Shown here piece by piece: positions 1-7,713 of a stretch of DNA of 24,643 nt. This DNA comes from DATNFP01 sp035606335 (GTDB taxonomy: Bacteria; Bacteroidota; Bacteroidia; Chitinophagales; Chitinophagaceae), in the NCBI GenBank assembly GCA_035606335.1, contig DATNFP010000153.1:1-24643 (forward strand), given 5' to 3'. How positions within the stretch are numbered: position 1 is the stretch's first letter; each line of letters opens with the position of its first letter. The position numbers and the translations under genes are program-made. The notes under the pieces are model-generated. The model was not told where the DNA came from. It saw only the letters and a list, made by a program, of their open reading frames with translations, and made no database searches.

Positions 1-5
1 GACAG

Positions 6-40
6 AAAAAGGTTATCTACACAAGTAGATAACCTTTTTT
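6..40 (+). terminator. Rho-independent terminator of an upstream gene
   Basis: A perfect 15-bp inverted repeat (6-20 with 25-39) encloses a 4-base ACAA loop and ends in a T run. It lies 29 bases before the next gene, so it most likely ends transcription from a gene left of the window. With A-tracts on one side and T-tracts on the other it could work in both directions. Confidence 0.85.
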
Positions 41-68
41 ATTTATCTTTATACAAACCTTCTACCCT

Positions 69-1514
69 ATGAGAAAAATTCTTCTCCTCCTTGCTCTGCT
101 CAATGTTTATTACTGCAATGCACAAAATTATCAATGTCTTCAATCTGGTGTAAAGCATTAATTTATAAATAATAACAACTATCTAAGAGGAATTAGAATT
201 GATTCTCTAGATACTATTGGTGATACACTAATTTATCATCCTTACCGGACGATAAGAGGATATCCTACTTATGATACTGCAGGTAGCTGGCTAGGAGGGA
301 AAGTGATACAATTACCTGATGGCACCTTTTTATTTGATAATACTTGGGGAGATACTGTTGTTATAAAAACACAGGCTGGTGTTGGCGATACGTGGCTGTT
401 TTATAATGATACAATTAATCATACTTACACAGCTACTGTTACAAGGATGGATACGATGACTATTTTGGGGACCCTTGATTCTGTAAAAAGCATTGCTATT
501 CATTCATATCAGCATGGCATACTTGATACGCTTGATCCCATAAATTATTTTCAAATGGCATTGAGTAAAAATAATGGCTTTGTAAAAATTTTTGACCTTT
601 ATAATTTCCCATACTATTCTCCGTCAGGTGTACCATGCTACGATCAGTACTATACTTATTTGGGTAGTTATGCTTCAATTTTCAATATAGTAGCTTATCA
701 CAATCCAACTAGCATTGAAATGTATAAGGGACTTAATGTTGGTGATATGTTTGCAGGATATTATGGTAGTACAACCGGTTGCCCGGTTGCATATTTGGCT
801 GATTATACACATTATGATAGCATAATTTACAAAACAGTGATTGATTCCTTTCACATTAATTATGCAATACACCGTATGATAAATGGTATCCGAATTGACG
901 CATCTCACACTACGCCTCTCGTTTATGATTATATTGATACATTACATACCGATACATCATTAATTTTCCTAAAGCAGATGCCAGAAGAATTTACGGTTTC
1001 ACAATTTGTATATTACTATTATCCGTTTGACACAACCTTCTGTCATCAAAGTCCTGCTTACATGTCCACTATGCCTTGGATATTCGAAGGGTGTCCTTTT
1101 AAGGTTGAATTTAAACAACGGCTTCTTCCTTTAATTGATTCTACAGAATGTTCGATTGCCCCTGCATGCGAAATTTCTGGTGATCCCGGTGAGTATATAA
1201 CAACAACAGACGACATGTTCTATGCTTTAATAGATGGCTATTCATGTGACTCTATTATTCTCCCACCGCTTGCTGTAAATAAAATTGTTGCTACAAATGC
1301 CATTAACGTTTTCCCAAACCCAGCACAAAGTAAATTAAATATTACTGCCTCCTCAACGATTCATGAGGTTACCATTACTAATCTTTTAGGTCAACCGTTA
1401 TTTATTGATAAATACAATGGTGAGCAAATACAAATAGATATCTCAAGCTTACAACCAGGCATCTATTTCGCCAGGATAAATAATGTTGTTATAAAGAAAT
1501 TTGTAAAGGAATAA
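69..1514 (+). pseudogene. T9SS-secreted protein gene interrupted by one in-frame TAA
   Basis: An ATG at 69 opens a clear signal peptide (MRKILLLLALLNVYYCNA, cleavage before Gln). After 30 codons there is a TAA at 159-161. The same frame then stays open without another stop to 1514, giving 481 codons including the TAA. The longest uninterrupted stretch begins at a GTG at 303, which would lack a signal peptide and is unlikely to be a real start. The last 75 or so residues form a type A T9SS sorting domain (VFPNPAQSKLNI, then a beta-sandwich ending IKKFVKE), so the intact protein would be exported by Sec, crossed through T9SS and displayed or released. The central part is rich in Tyr, Asp and Thr and I do not recognise it. 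The frame downstream is undamaged, so the change is recent, a sequencing error, or suppressed. It converges on the dsbB-like gene with no gap. Confidence 0.8.
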
Positions 1515-2087
1515 TTACCACAACTGCCCGTGTAGCAACTGATAATTTACAGGGTCACTTGGGCATGGCCCAAAGCCACATTCCAGCAAAGCAAATATCA
1601 TATTAGTAAGAGAAAGCAAAAACAATAACCAGAATACAAAAGATGCAACATTTGTCACTTTCACCTGTGCATTACTCCTTAAACCTCTCTCCTCAAATTG
1701 CTTTGTATAAAGTAATAGTAAAGCAATGGCAACAATGCTTGTAATAAAAAATAAAAGAGCCCATGTATACAAATGAAGGCCCAATACCGGCGTGCCATAA
1801 CCTGTATCTCCCGCCTTTGGACAAATATGCAACAATATCTGGCGGGTAGCGATAGCGCCACCTAATACTGCGCTTAATATTGATAATCCATAATGAGATG
1901 TTTTAAAGCCGTATTTCAGATTGAGCAATAATCCGAATGCAACACCGAGCATACACATTCTTTGCAATAAGCATAGTGGGCATGGAAACTCTTTTACAAC
2001 AAACTGCATATAATAAGCTCCGCACAAAACAAAGCACAATCCTAATACACCGAAGAGATTGATGTAAATAGCTAATCGTTTTTTCAT
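1515..2087 (-). CDS. DsbB-like disulfide bond formation protein
   Basis: A 190-residue inner-membrane protein with about five hydrophobic segments. The first periplasmic CxxC-type pair is C36-P-L-C39, followed by LLQR, which is typical of DsbB, the quinone-linked oxidase that reoxidises DsbA-type thiol oxidases. A lone Cys (C89, 'HICP') sits before 'GYGTPVLGLHLYTW'. A second close pair, C170 and C175 ('ECGFGPCP'), lies near the C-terminus, after the last membrane segment, and differs from the E. coli arrangement. This pattern matches a DsbB subgroup usually found beside a tiny membrane protein, and such a gene lies 11 bases upstream (2099-2254), so the two are probably co-transcribed. The start is the ATG at 2087 with no strong ribosome site. 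The family call is firm; the exact partner thiol oxidase is not in the window. Confidence 0.88.
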   Translation of the reverse strand: MKKRLAIYINLFGVLGLCFVLCGAYYMQFVVKEFPCPLCLLQRMCMLGVAFGLLLNLKYGFKTSHYGLSILSAVLGGAIATRQILLHICPKAGDTGYGTPVLGLHLYTWALLFFITSIVAIALLLLYTKQFEERGLRSNAQVKVTNVASFVFWLLFLLSLTNMIFALLECGFGPCPSDPVNYQLLHGQLW

Positions 2088-2098
2088 GCTTAGGTTAT

Positions 2099-2254
2099 TT
2101 AAAACTGTAAATTAAGCGTAGAGGTCATATGAAATTTGCAGATAAGAAGCATTACTATCACATTGATAATAAATAATGTAACTGCCAATTGCTTACGACC
2201 TTTCCAGGCAAGCCAAAACGAAAACGTAAATAATAGGAACGGTAATACCATCAT
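2099..2254 (-). CDS. 51-residue DUF5993-like membrane protein
   Basis: A short open frame begins at the tandem ATG-ATG at 2254 and ends in TAA at 2099-2101, only 11 bases before the dsbB-like start. The product begins MMVLPFLLFTFSFWLAWKGR and ends HMTSTLNLQF. It has two hydrophobic segments separated by a short basic turn (WKGRKQ) and a conserved-looking C-terminal 'H-M-T-x-x-L-N-L' tail. From memory this is the pattern of the DUF5993 family, small proteins encoded next to DsbB homologues in several phyla. Position, spacing and the match make it a real gene rather than chance. The role is unknown; a helper or regulator of the neighbouring quinone-dependent oxidase is the natural guess. The Pfam name is recalled, not searched. 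Confidence 0.75.
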   Translation of the reverse strand: MMVLPFLLFTFSFWLAWKGRKQLAVTLFIINVIVMLLICKFHMTSTLNLQF

Positions 2255-2294
2255 ATTCTATCCTATTTATGTAACGCTGAAATAATCCTCTTAT

Positions 2295-2302
2295 CAAAAA
2301 TA
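2295..2302 (-). promoter_or_regulatory. Possible -7 element for the DUF5993-dsbB operon
   Basis: On the minus strand 2302-2295 reads TATTTTTG, an exact match to the Bacteroidota -7 consensus TAnnTTTG, about 40 bases before the ATG at 2254. The nearest upstream TTTG (2332-2329) is 26 bases away, longer than the usual 19-21, so support is only partial. A short inverted repeat (CTTAT/ATAAG) overlaps it. Confidence 0.3.
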
Positions 2303-2392
2303 AGAAAACATTGCATTATTAAAACATTCAAATTACTTGTTTATTGAATATAACTTTCTTATTTTACGTTAAGTTTCACTAATCAAATAAAT

Positions 2393-3619
2393 ATGAAAAC
2401 GTGCTTTGTTATTTCCCCTATCGGACAGGAAGGAACTGATACCAGGAAAAATGCGGATGATCTTTACGATTTGATCATTGAACCAGCATTGGAGAAATAT
2501 GAATTCAATGTTGTACGGGGCGATAAAGTGATGACCACTTCTGCTATTACTGAAGATATAGTGAACTATGTACAGAATTCCGAATTGTGTATTATTGATT
2601 TAACAGGGCAAAATCCAAACGTTTTCTATGAAACCGGCAGAAGGCATGAAACCGCGAAGCCATTTATTCATATAAGGAGAAAAGGCGAACAACTGCCATT
2701 TGATATTGCGGGTATTCGAACTATTGATTACGACCTGTCGGATGGCAGAAAAATAAAAGAGTCAATTGATAACCTGCGGCAATTCATCAATGAATTGGAG
2801 ATAACAGGTTATGGATCACAATCATCCAGCTTCTCACTAAATAGCATAGCAACTACCCTCAGCAGAATTGAAAGAAAGATTGATGCTATCGATACAAACG
2901 CACCTGCTATTGCCACAAATGGCGCTGAAAAGCTGACCGGTAACCCGGCAAGAATATTTTATGACGCAATTACTCTTGGAAATTATACACAAGCTACAGT
3001 GGCTCTGAAAAAATTCATGGTAATCAATAATGATCCCAACCTTCATTTGAATATGGCATTAGCTTTGGTAGAAGCCTATGAACCATCAGGTGTACCTATT
3101 GTACGGGAAATACTTGAAAAAGACTTCGATTCTTTAAATACATCAACAATAGCAATAGCGCTCGATGACCTATACAGGTTTCACACGGCAGCTATGAATA
3201 TTAAAGATCAGTACGACTACATCAAAGGCTTCATACAGAAAACATTGGAAAGAAATGCTACCGATAAAGAAAAGGCAGCGCTTTATAATACCTTCGCGAG
3301 CCTTGAAGATGCAATCAAAAATGAAATGAAGGCCCTGGAATATCAAAAGAAATCCGTAGAGCTTGATCCTGCAGAACCCGCCTATCAATATAATATGGCT
3401 ATTCTTTGTGGTATACTGGGATTAAAAGATGATGTACTTAAAAGCCTTGACTACCTGGTAGCAATATACAATAGCCGGGATCCACGAAAAGAAAAGATCA
3501 ATATAGATTATTTAAACTATGCCAAAGGTATCTATAAGAAGAATGGTGTAAACGATAAGACCAACCAGATTGATGACATCATTAATAATGCAAAAAAATA
3601 CTCTGAGGTACAAAATTAA
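2393..3619 (+). CDS. NDT/TIR-like domain protein with C-terminal TPR-like repeats
   Basis: A 408-residue soluble protein with no signal peptide or membrane segment. Residues 1-135 carry the signature of a nucleoside 2-deoxyribosyltransferase/TIR-like fold: CFVISPIG at 4-11, the R18/A21-D22 stretch, 'IIDLTGQNPNVFYETG' at 67-82 with D69, N74, N76 and E80 as candidate active-site residues, then 'LPFDIAGIRTI'. Enzymes with this fold cleave N-glycosidic bonds of nucleosides or NAD. Residues 150-170 form a short amphipathic helix (SIATTLSRIERKID), and residues 185-400 are helical with TPR-like units, clearest around KALEYQKKSVELDPAEPAY. An enzymatic effector-type domain joined to a repeat sensor is common in bacterial immune proteins, but the gene stands alone here and the defence role is inference. 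A hairpin follows at 3669-3700. Confidence 0.7.
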   Translation: MKTCFVISPIGQEGTDTRKNADDLYDLIIEPALEKYEFNVVRGDKVMTTSAITEDIVNYVQNSELCIIDLTGQNPNVFYETGRRHETAKPFIHIRRKGEQLPFDIAGIRTIDYDLSDGRKIKESIDNLRQFINELEITGYGSQSSSFSLNSIATTLSRIERKIDAIDTNAPAIATNGAEKLTGNPARIFYDAITLGNYTQATVALKKFMVINNDPNLHLNMALALVEAYEPSGVPIVREILEKDFDSLNTSTIAIALDDLYRFHTAAMNIKDQYDYIKGFIQKTLERNATDKEKAALYNTFASLEDAIKNEMKALEYQKKSVELDPAEPAYQYNMAILCGILGLKDDVLKSLDYLVAIYNSRDPRKEKINIDYLNYAKGIYKKNGVNDKTNQIDDIINNAKKYSEVQN

Positions 3620-3668
3620 ATTTGTATCACTTTAAAAGCCCCCTTTTTCACACTCCATTTAATCTATA

Positions 3669-3700
3669 TAAAGCATCAAGACAATCCTGATGATGCTTTA
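3669..3700 (+). terminator. Hairpin terminator after the NDT-like gene
   Basis: A perfect 10-bp inverted repeat (TAAAGCATCA at 3669-3678 with TGATGCTTTA at 3691-3700) encloses a 12-base loop, 50 bases after the stop at 3619. The T run after it is short, so termination may be moderate. Confidence 0.5.
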
Positions 3701-3740
3701 TTATAAGTTCAGAATCAATTAATAGAATCATTCTCCTGCT

Positions 3741-3763
3741 GAGTTCTTAAAAATTTAGAACTC
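3741..3763. repeat. Inverted repeat upstream of the DUF4331 locus
   Basis: GAGTTCT (3741-3747) and AGAACTC (3757-3763) are perfect 7-bp arms around a 9-base AT-only spacer. It lies 85 bases before the first DUF4331 gene, in the only non-coding stretch able to hold that locus's promoter. It could be a regulator site or, with the T-rich sequence after it, a second weak terminator. Confidence 0.4.
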
Positions 3764-3848
3764 CCTCCTTTAATTTTTTATTAACTCAAATCTAAATGGA
3801 ACGTTAATGCGTATCTATTAAATCACAAGCATTAAAATTTTTGTTCTC

Positions 3849-5609
3849 ATGAAAAAATATCCACTATTAAAAAGATTGCGGAACGGATGCATCTTACTGG
3901 GAATGTTGGCTATAGCCATACCCTCTTTTGCATCAAGCCATAGGGAGGCGCCGCTTATCTCCAATGATCCGCAGGCCGATAATACGGACTTGTATATGTT
4001 TAGAAGTCCTGACGACTCAAATACAGTTACCATCATTGCAAATTATGTTCCTTTTGAATCACCGGAAGGTGGGCCGAATTATTATGGTTTTGGGACCAAT
4101 ATCAGATACGAAATCCATATAAAAAACGAGGCAACAACAGCTGATAAAGATGACATTACGTACCGGTTCACATTTTCACAAACCAGCGAAGATCCAACAA
4201 CATTCTTCAATATCAGACTTGGCAAACAAAATCTTAAAATGACCTATACGGTAGAAAAAAGCACCGATGGCGGTGTTACATTTTCTACAATATTGTCTAA
4301 TGGCATAGTGCCTCCTCCTAACATTGGCCCACGCTCAATAATAGACGCTACTGTAGGGCTTGGAGCGCCATCATATAAAAGCCTTATGACAGCAGCTATC
4401 GGAACCGCAAGCAGCGGAGAAAAGGTGTTTTGTGGTCCTGTAGATGATCCCTTTTTTGTAGATCTTGCAGGGGCATTTGATGTAGGTAATTTCCGCCCTT
4501 CTGGCAATACGACAAATCCTCCCAAAGATGGCCTGGCGCGTTTCAATTGCCATAGCATTGCATTGAAAATCCCGATCAGCTCGTTACAAAAAAGTGGTTT
4601 AACTACTGCGTCCGCAACAAGTATTCTTGATCCTAATTTTGTAATTGGTGTATGGGCTTCTGCAAGTCGCCAACAGATCAAAACGCTAACTTCGGGAGCA
4701 GCATCACCTTCTTATTCAGGAACATGGGTGCAAGTTTCACGCCTTGGCATGCCACTCACCAACGAAGTTCTCATTCCAGTGGGCATGAAAGACTTGTGGA
4801 ATGCTACAACTCCATATAATGATCTTCAGTTTGCCAAGTATTTTGAAAATCCTGAACTAGCTCTTTACATGGATAACTCTGCTTTTGGAGGTGCTGTTCC
4901 ATCCTTAAATGCTTTACGCATACAAACAAATTCATTAGGCAAATTTGACTTCCGTAATAAAAAAGCCGGTCTATATTCATTAAAAGGTACATCAGCAGTA
5001 ACAGGCACTGCGTTGGACAATGCAGCATTCGGTGCTGTTTTATTACCAAATGATTCCAGCCCACGCGCAGTAGATATCCTGCCAATATTCTATACCGGCG
5101 TTCCTAATCTTGCTCCTTATCAATTAGCTACGGGAAAGGCTGGTAATCCATTAGCAGCAGGCAAACCTTTTATAAATAACTTCCTGCCAACGCTTGGGGA
5201 TATGCTACGCTTAAACATGGCTGTACCTGTTACAAGCAGAACTGATACTAAATTTAGTTCTGAAGGTATAATAGAAGCAGCAGTATTAGGTCTTACAGAT
5301 GCAACATATAATAATACCAATATCCAATTCATACCCAATATGGATGGCTTCCCGAATGGACGTAGGTTGGAAGATGATGTTACTACAATAGAACTCCAGG
5401 CGGTATCGGGTGTTGCATTAGCTGCTATAGGCTTGTGGTATGACGATTACATACCAGGCACTTCAACAAGTCCGGTAACACCACAAATACAGCGGGTGCT
5501 GGGCTTTACTGCCGGCCCTACTCAAAACGATACAACATTTAGTACATCATTCCCCTATGAGCAACAACCATGGAGAGGCTATGACCATACAACACAAGCC
5601 AGATTTTAA
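3849..5609 (+). CDS. DUF4331 family exported protein (copy 1)
   Basis: A 586-residue protein with an N-terminal signal peptide (basic MKKYPLLKRLR, a hydrophobic core, then FASS) followed at once by the DUF4331 hallmark 'SSHREAPLISNDPQADNTDLY'-like start. The DUF4331 domain fills essentially the rest of the protein, with motifs such as YRFTF, DDPFFVDL and 'NMDGFPNGRRLEDDV'. It is a close paralogue of the next gene, 26 bases downstream. Unlike that copy it ends just after 'WRGYDHTTQARF' and has no T9SS sorting domain, so it should stay in the periplasm or leave by another route. The biochemical activity of DUF4331 is not known to me. Long blocks of near-identical sequence shared with copy 2, for example around 5095-5215, point to tandem duplication. 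Confidence 0.88.
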   Translation: MKKYPLLKRLRNGCILLGMLAIAIPSFASSHREAPLISNDPQADNTDLYMFRSPDDSNTVTIIANYVPFESPEGGPNYYGFGTNIRYEIHIKNEATTADKDDITYRFTFSQTSEDPTTFFNIRLGKQNLKMTYTVEKSTDGGVTFSTILSNGIVPPPNIGPRSIIDATVGLGAPSYKSLMTAAIGTASSGEKVFCGPVDDPFFVDLAGAFDVGNFRPSGNTTNPPKDGLARFNCHSIALKIPISSLQKSGLTTASATSILDPNFVIGVWASASRQQIKTLTSGAASPSYSGTWVQVSRLGMPLTNEVLIPVGMKDLWNATTPYNDLQFAKYFENPELALYMDNSAFGGAVPSLNALRIQTNSLGKFDFRNKKAGLYSLKGTSAVTGTALDNAAFGAVLLPNDSSPRAVDILPIFYTGVPNLAPYQLATGKAGNPLAAGKPFINNFLPTLGDMLRLNMAVPVTSRTDTKFSSEGIIEAAVLGLTDATYNNTNIQFIPNMDGFPNGRRLEDDVTTIELQAVSGVALAAIGLWYDDYIPGTSTSPVTPQIQRVLGFTAGPTQNDTTFSTSFPYEQQPWRGYDHTTQARF

Positions 5610-5635
5610 TATTCACTAAAGCCAAAAAAATAGTT

Positions 5636-7657
5636 ATGAAAAAACTGATAAATAAATTGCTAATGGCGTTAGTGGTATGTTCACTATCGCAAACACAGGC
5701 GAAGGCTTCGTCTCACAGAGAAGCCCCCCTGATATCAAGTGATCCGCTTGCTGATAATACAGATCTGTATGCTTTCAGAAGCCCGGCAGATTCCAATAAG
5801 ATAATCATCATAGCCAATTACATTCCATTTGAACATCCGGCAGGTGGACCCAACTGGTACACATTCGGTGAAAACATCCGCTATGAGATCCATATAAAAA
5901 ACAATGCATCAACAACAGGCGATGATATAATATATCGTTTCACCTTTACACATACCAATGAAGATCCTACTACATTCTTCAATATCAGGCTGGGCAAACA
6001 AAATATAAAAGCCACATATACCTGTTCCCGCAGTATTGATGGGGGTATCACATTTACCAATATAGTTACAAATGGCACAGTGCCTCCCCCCAATATTGGC
6101 CCACGTTCTATCGAAGATGGTACAGTAGGTCTGGGAGCCACATCTTATGACAACCTGATGATGTCTGCAATAGAATCTGCAAGCACTGGAGAACGTGTAT
6201 TCGCAGGCCCGGTTGATGATCCATTCTTTGTAGACCTCGGTGGAGCTTTTGATGTTGGCGCATTTCGCAATCCCGGAAAAGATGGGCTTGCTAAATTCAA
6301 TTGTCATTCAATCGCTTTGGAAATTCCAATTATCACTTTACAAAAAACAGGATTAAGCACTGGCTCCGCAACAAGCATATTAGATCCAAATTTTGTGATA
6401 GGTGTGTGGGCATCAGCAAGCCGTCCAAGTATTACAACGTTGAATACTACAGGTGGAGGTGCTACTTATTCAGGCTCCTGGGTGCAGGTATCACGTGTTG
6501 GTATGCCACTTACAAACGAAGTAGTTATTCCGGTAGGCATGAAGGACTTATGGAATGCCACCACTCCTTACAATGACCTTCAGTTTGCCAAATATTTTGA
6601 AAACCCTGAATTGGCTTTGTATATGGATGATTCTAAGTTTGGTACAGCCGTACCGGGGCTTGCAAAACTCCGTATCCAATCAAACTCATTAGGCGCATTC
6701 GATTTTCGTAATGGTAAAGCAGGTCTGTATTCTTTGAAGGGTACACCGGCAGTTGCGGGTACTGCATTAGATGATGCAGCATTTGGCACCGTCCTGTTAC
6801 CTAATGATTCCAGCCCACGCGCAGCTGATATTCTACCGATATTTTATACAGGTGTTCCTAACCTTGCTCCTTATCAATTAGCCACAGGTAAAGCAGGGAA
6901 TCCATTAGCAGCAGGCAAACCTTTCATTAATAATTTTCTCCCAACATTAGGAGATATGCTACGCTTGAATATGGCAGTACCTACTACTTCACGTACCGAT
7001 CCTAACTTCAGCTCTGAAGGAATTATAAAAGCTGCAGTACTTGGATTGACAGATACTACTTATACGGGAAGTACAGCTATTCAGTTCATACCCAATATGG
7101 ATGGATTTCCAAATGGAAGAAGGCTTGAAGACGATGTGACAACAATAGAGCTTCAGGCAGTATCGGGAGTTGCTCTGGCTGCTATAGGCTTATGGTATGA
7201 TGATTATATGCCGGGCACAAGTCCATCCCCCGTTACTACAGAGTTAATAAACGTAATAACATTTGATGCAGGTGTAACTCATAATGACACTACATTCAAA
7301 ACAGAGTTCCCATTCCTGCAGGATCCATGGAGAGGGTTTAATGGCTCCAGTTATGTAGGTCCTACATCTGTCCCCAATCTTGGCCTGTCTACTCCACTTG
7401 CCATTATGAGCGCTTATCCTAACCCATTCAAATCGCAGGTAACATTCCGCTACAGATTGGATGTGCAGGGAAGTGTTACTATAGCAATTATGGATATAAG
7501 CGGTCGTTTGGTGAAAGTGCTTAGCGAAGGCAATAAAGCTGCCGGTGAGTACACCACACAATGGAACAGTAACGATCTTGCTGCAGGCAATTACATTGCA
7601 AAGCTATCAGTAAACAATACTGATATAAATACTGCTAAACTCGTAAAAACAAATTAA
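5636..7657 (+). CDS. DUF4331 family protein with T9SS sorting domain (copy 2)
   Basis: A 673-residue paralogue of the preceding gene. The signal peptide (MKKLINKLLMALVVCSLSQT, then QAKA) leads straight into 'SSHREAPLIS', and the DUF4331 domain spans roughly residues 25-565. After a short linker, the last 85 or so residues form a type A T9SS sorting domain: YPNPF, a beta-rich stretch with 'IMDISGRLVKVL', 'AGEYTTQWNSNDLAAGNYI', ending KLVKTN. The protein should therefore be exported to the cell surface or medium. It is probably translated from the same mRNA as copy 1 (gap 26 bases), and a strong terminator lies 11 bases after its stop. Downstream are a TPR lipoprotein, a HupE-like protein and a TonB receptor, which suggests a surface part of an uptake system, for example ligand capture; this is inference. 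Confidence 0.9.
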   Translation: MKKLINKLLMALVVCSLSQTQAKASSHREAPLISSDPLADNTDLYAFRSPADSNKIIIIANYIPFEHPAGGPNWYTFGENIRYEIHIKNNASTTGDDIIYRFTFTHTNEDPTTFFNIRLGKQNIKATYTCSRSIDGGITFTNIVTNGTVPPPNIGPRSIEDGTVGLGATSYDNLMMSAIESASTGERVFAGPVDDPFFVDLGGAFDVGAFRNPGKDGLAKFNCHSIALEIPIITLQKTGLSTGSATSILDPNFVIGVWASASRPSITTLNTTGGGATYSGSWVQVSRVGMPLTNEVVIPVGMKDLWNATTPYNDLQFAKYFENPELALYMDDSKFGTAVPGLAKLRIQSNSLGAFDFRNGKAGLYSLKGTPAVAGTALDDAAFGTVLLPNDSSPRAADILPIFYTGVPNLAPYQLATGKAGNPLAAGKPFINNFLPTLGDMLRLNMAVPTTSRTDPNFSSEGIIKAAVLGLTDTTYTGSTAIQFIPNMDGFPNGRRLEDDVTTIELQAVSGVALAAIGLWYDDYMPGTSPSPVTTELINVITFDAGVTHNDTTFKTEFPFLQDPWRGFNGSSYVGPTSVPNLGLSTPLAIMSAYPNPFKSQVTFRYRLDVQGSVTIAIMDISGRLVKVLSEGNKAAGEYTTQWNSNDLAAGNYIAKLSVNNTDINTAKLVKTN

Positions 7658-7667
7658 CCACAAAATT

Positions 7668-7693
7668 AAGGGAGGGCTTTGCCCTCCTTTTTT
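7668..7693 (+). terminator. Strong intrinsic terminator inside the DUF4331-TonB locus
   Basis: A stem of about 10 bp (7668-7677 with 7681-7690, GC-rich core GGAGGGC/GCCCTCC, one G-U pair) with a 3-base loop is followed by a run of T to 7693. It lies between DUF4331 copy 2 and the TPR lipoprotein, whose start is only 21 bases further on. Confidence 0.85.
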
Positions 7694-7713
7694 CCTAGTC
7701 AATCATAAAATAC

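Noticed and set aside
2344..2377. Promoter of the NDT-like gene (TTG at 2344, TAAGTTTC at 2370)
   Set aside because: The spacer is 23 bases and the leader would be very short; a competing TAACTTTC at 2351 has no partner, so I could not choose.
4244..4681. A 145-codon minus-strand frame opposite DUF4331 copy 1
   Set aside because: It is antisense to a well-supported domain, has no recognisable motif, and similar shadows appear opposite copy 2.
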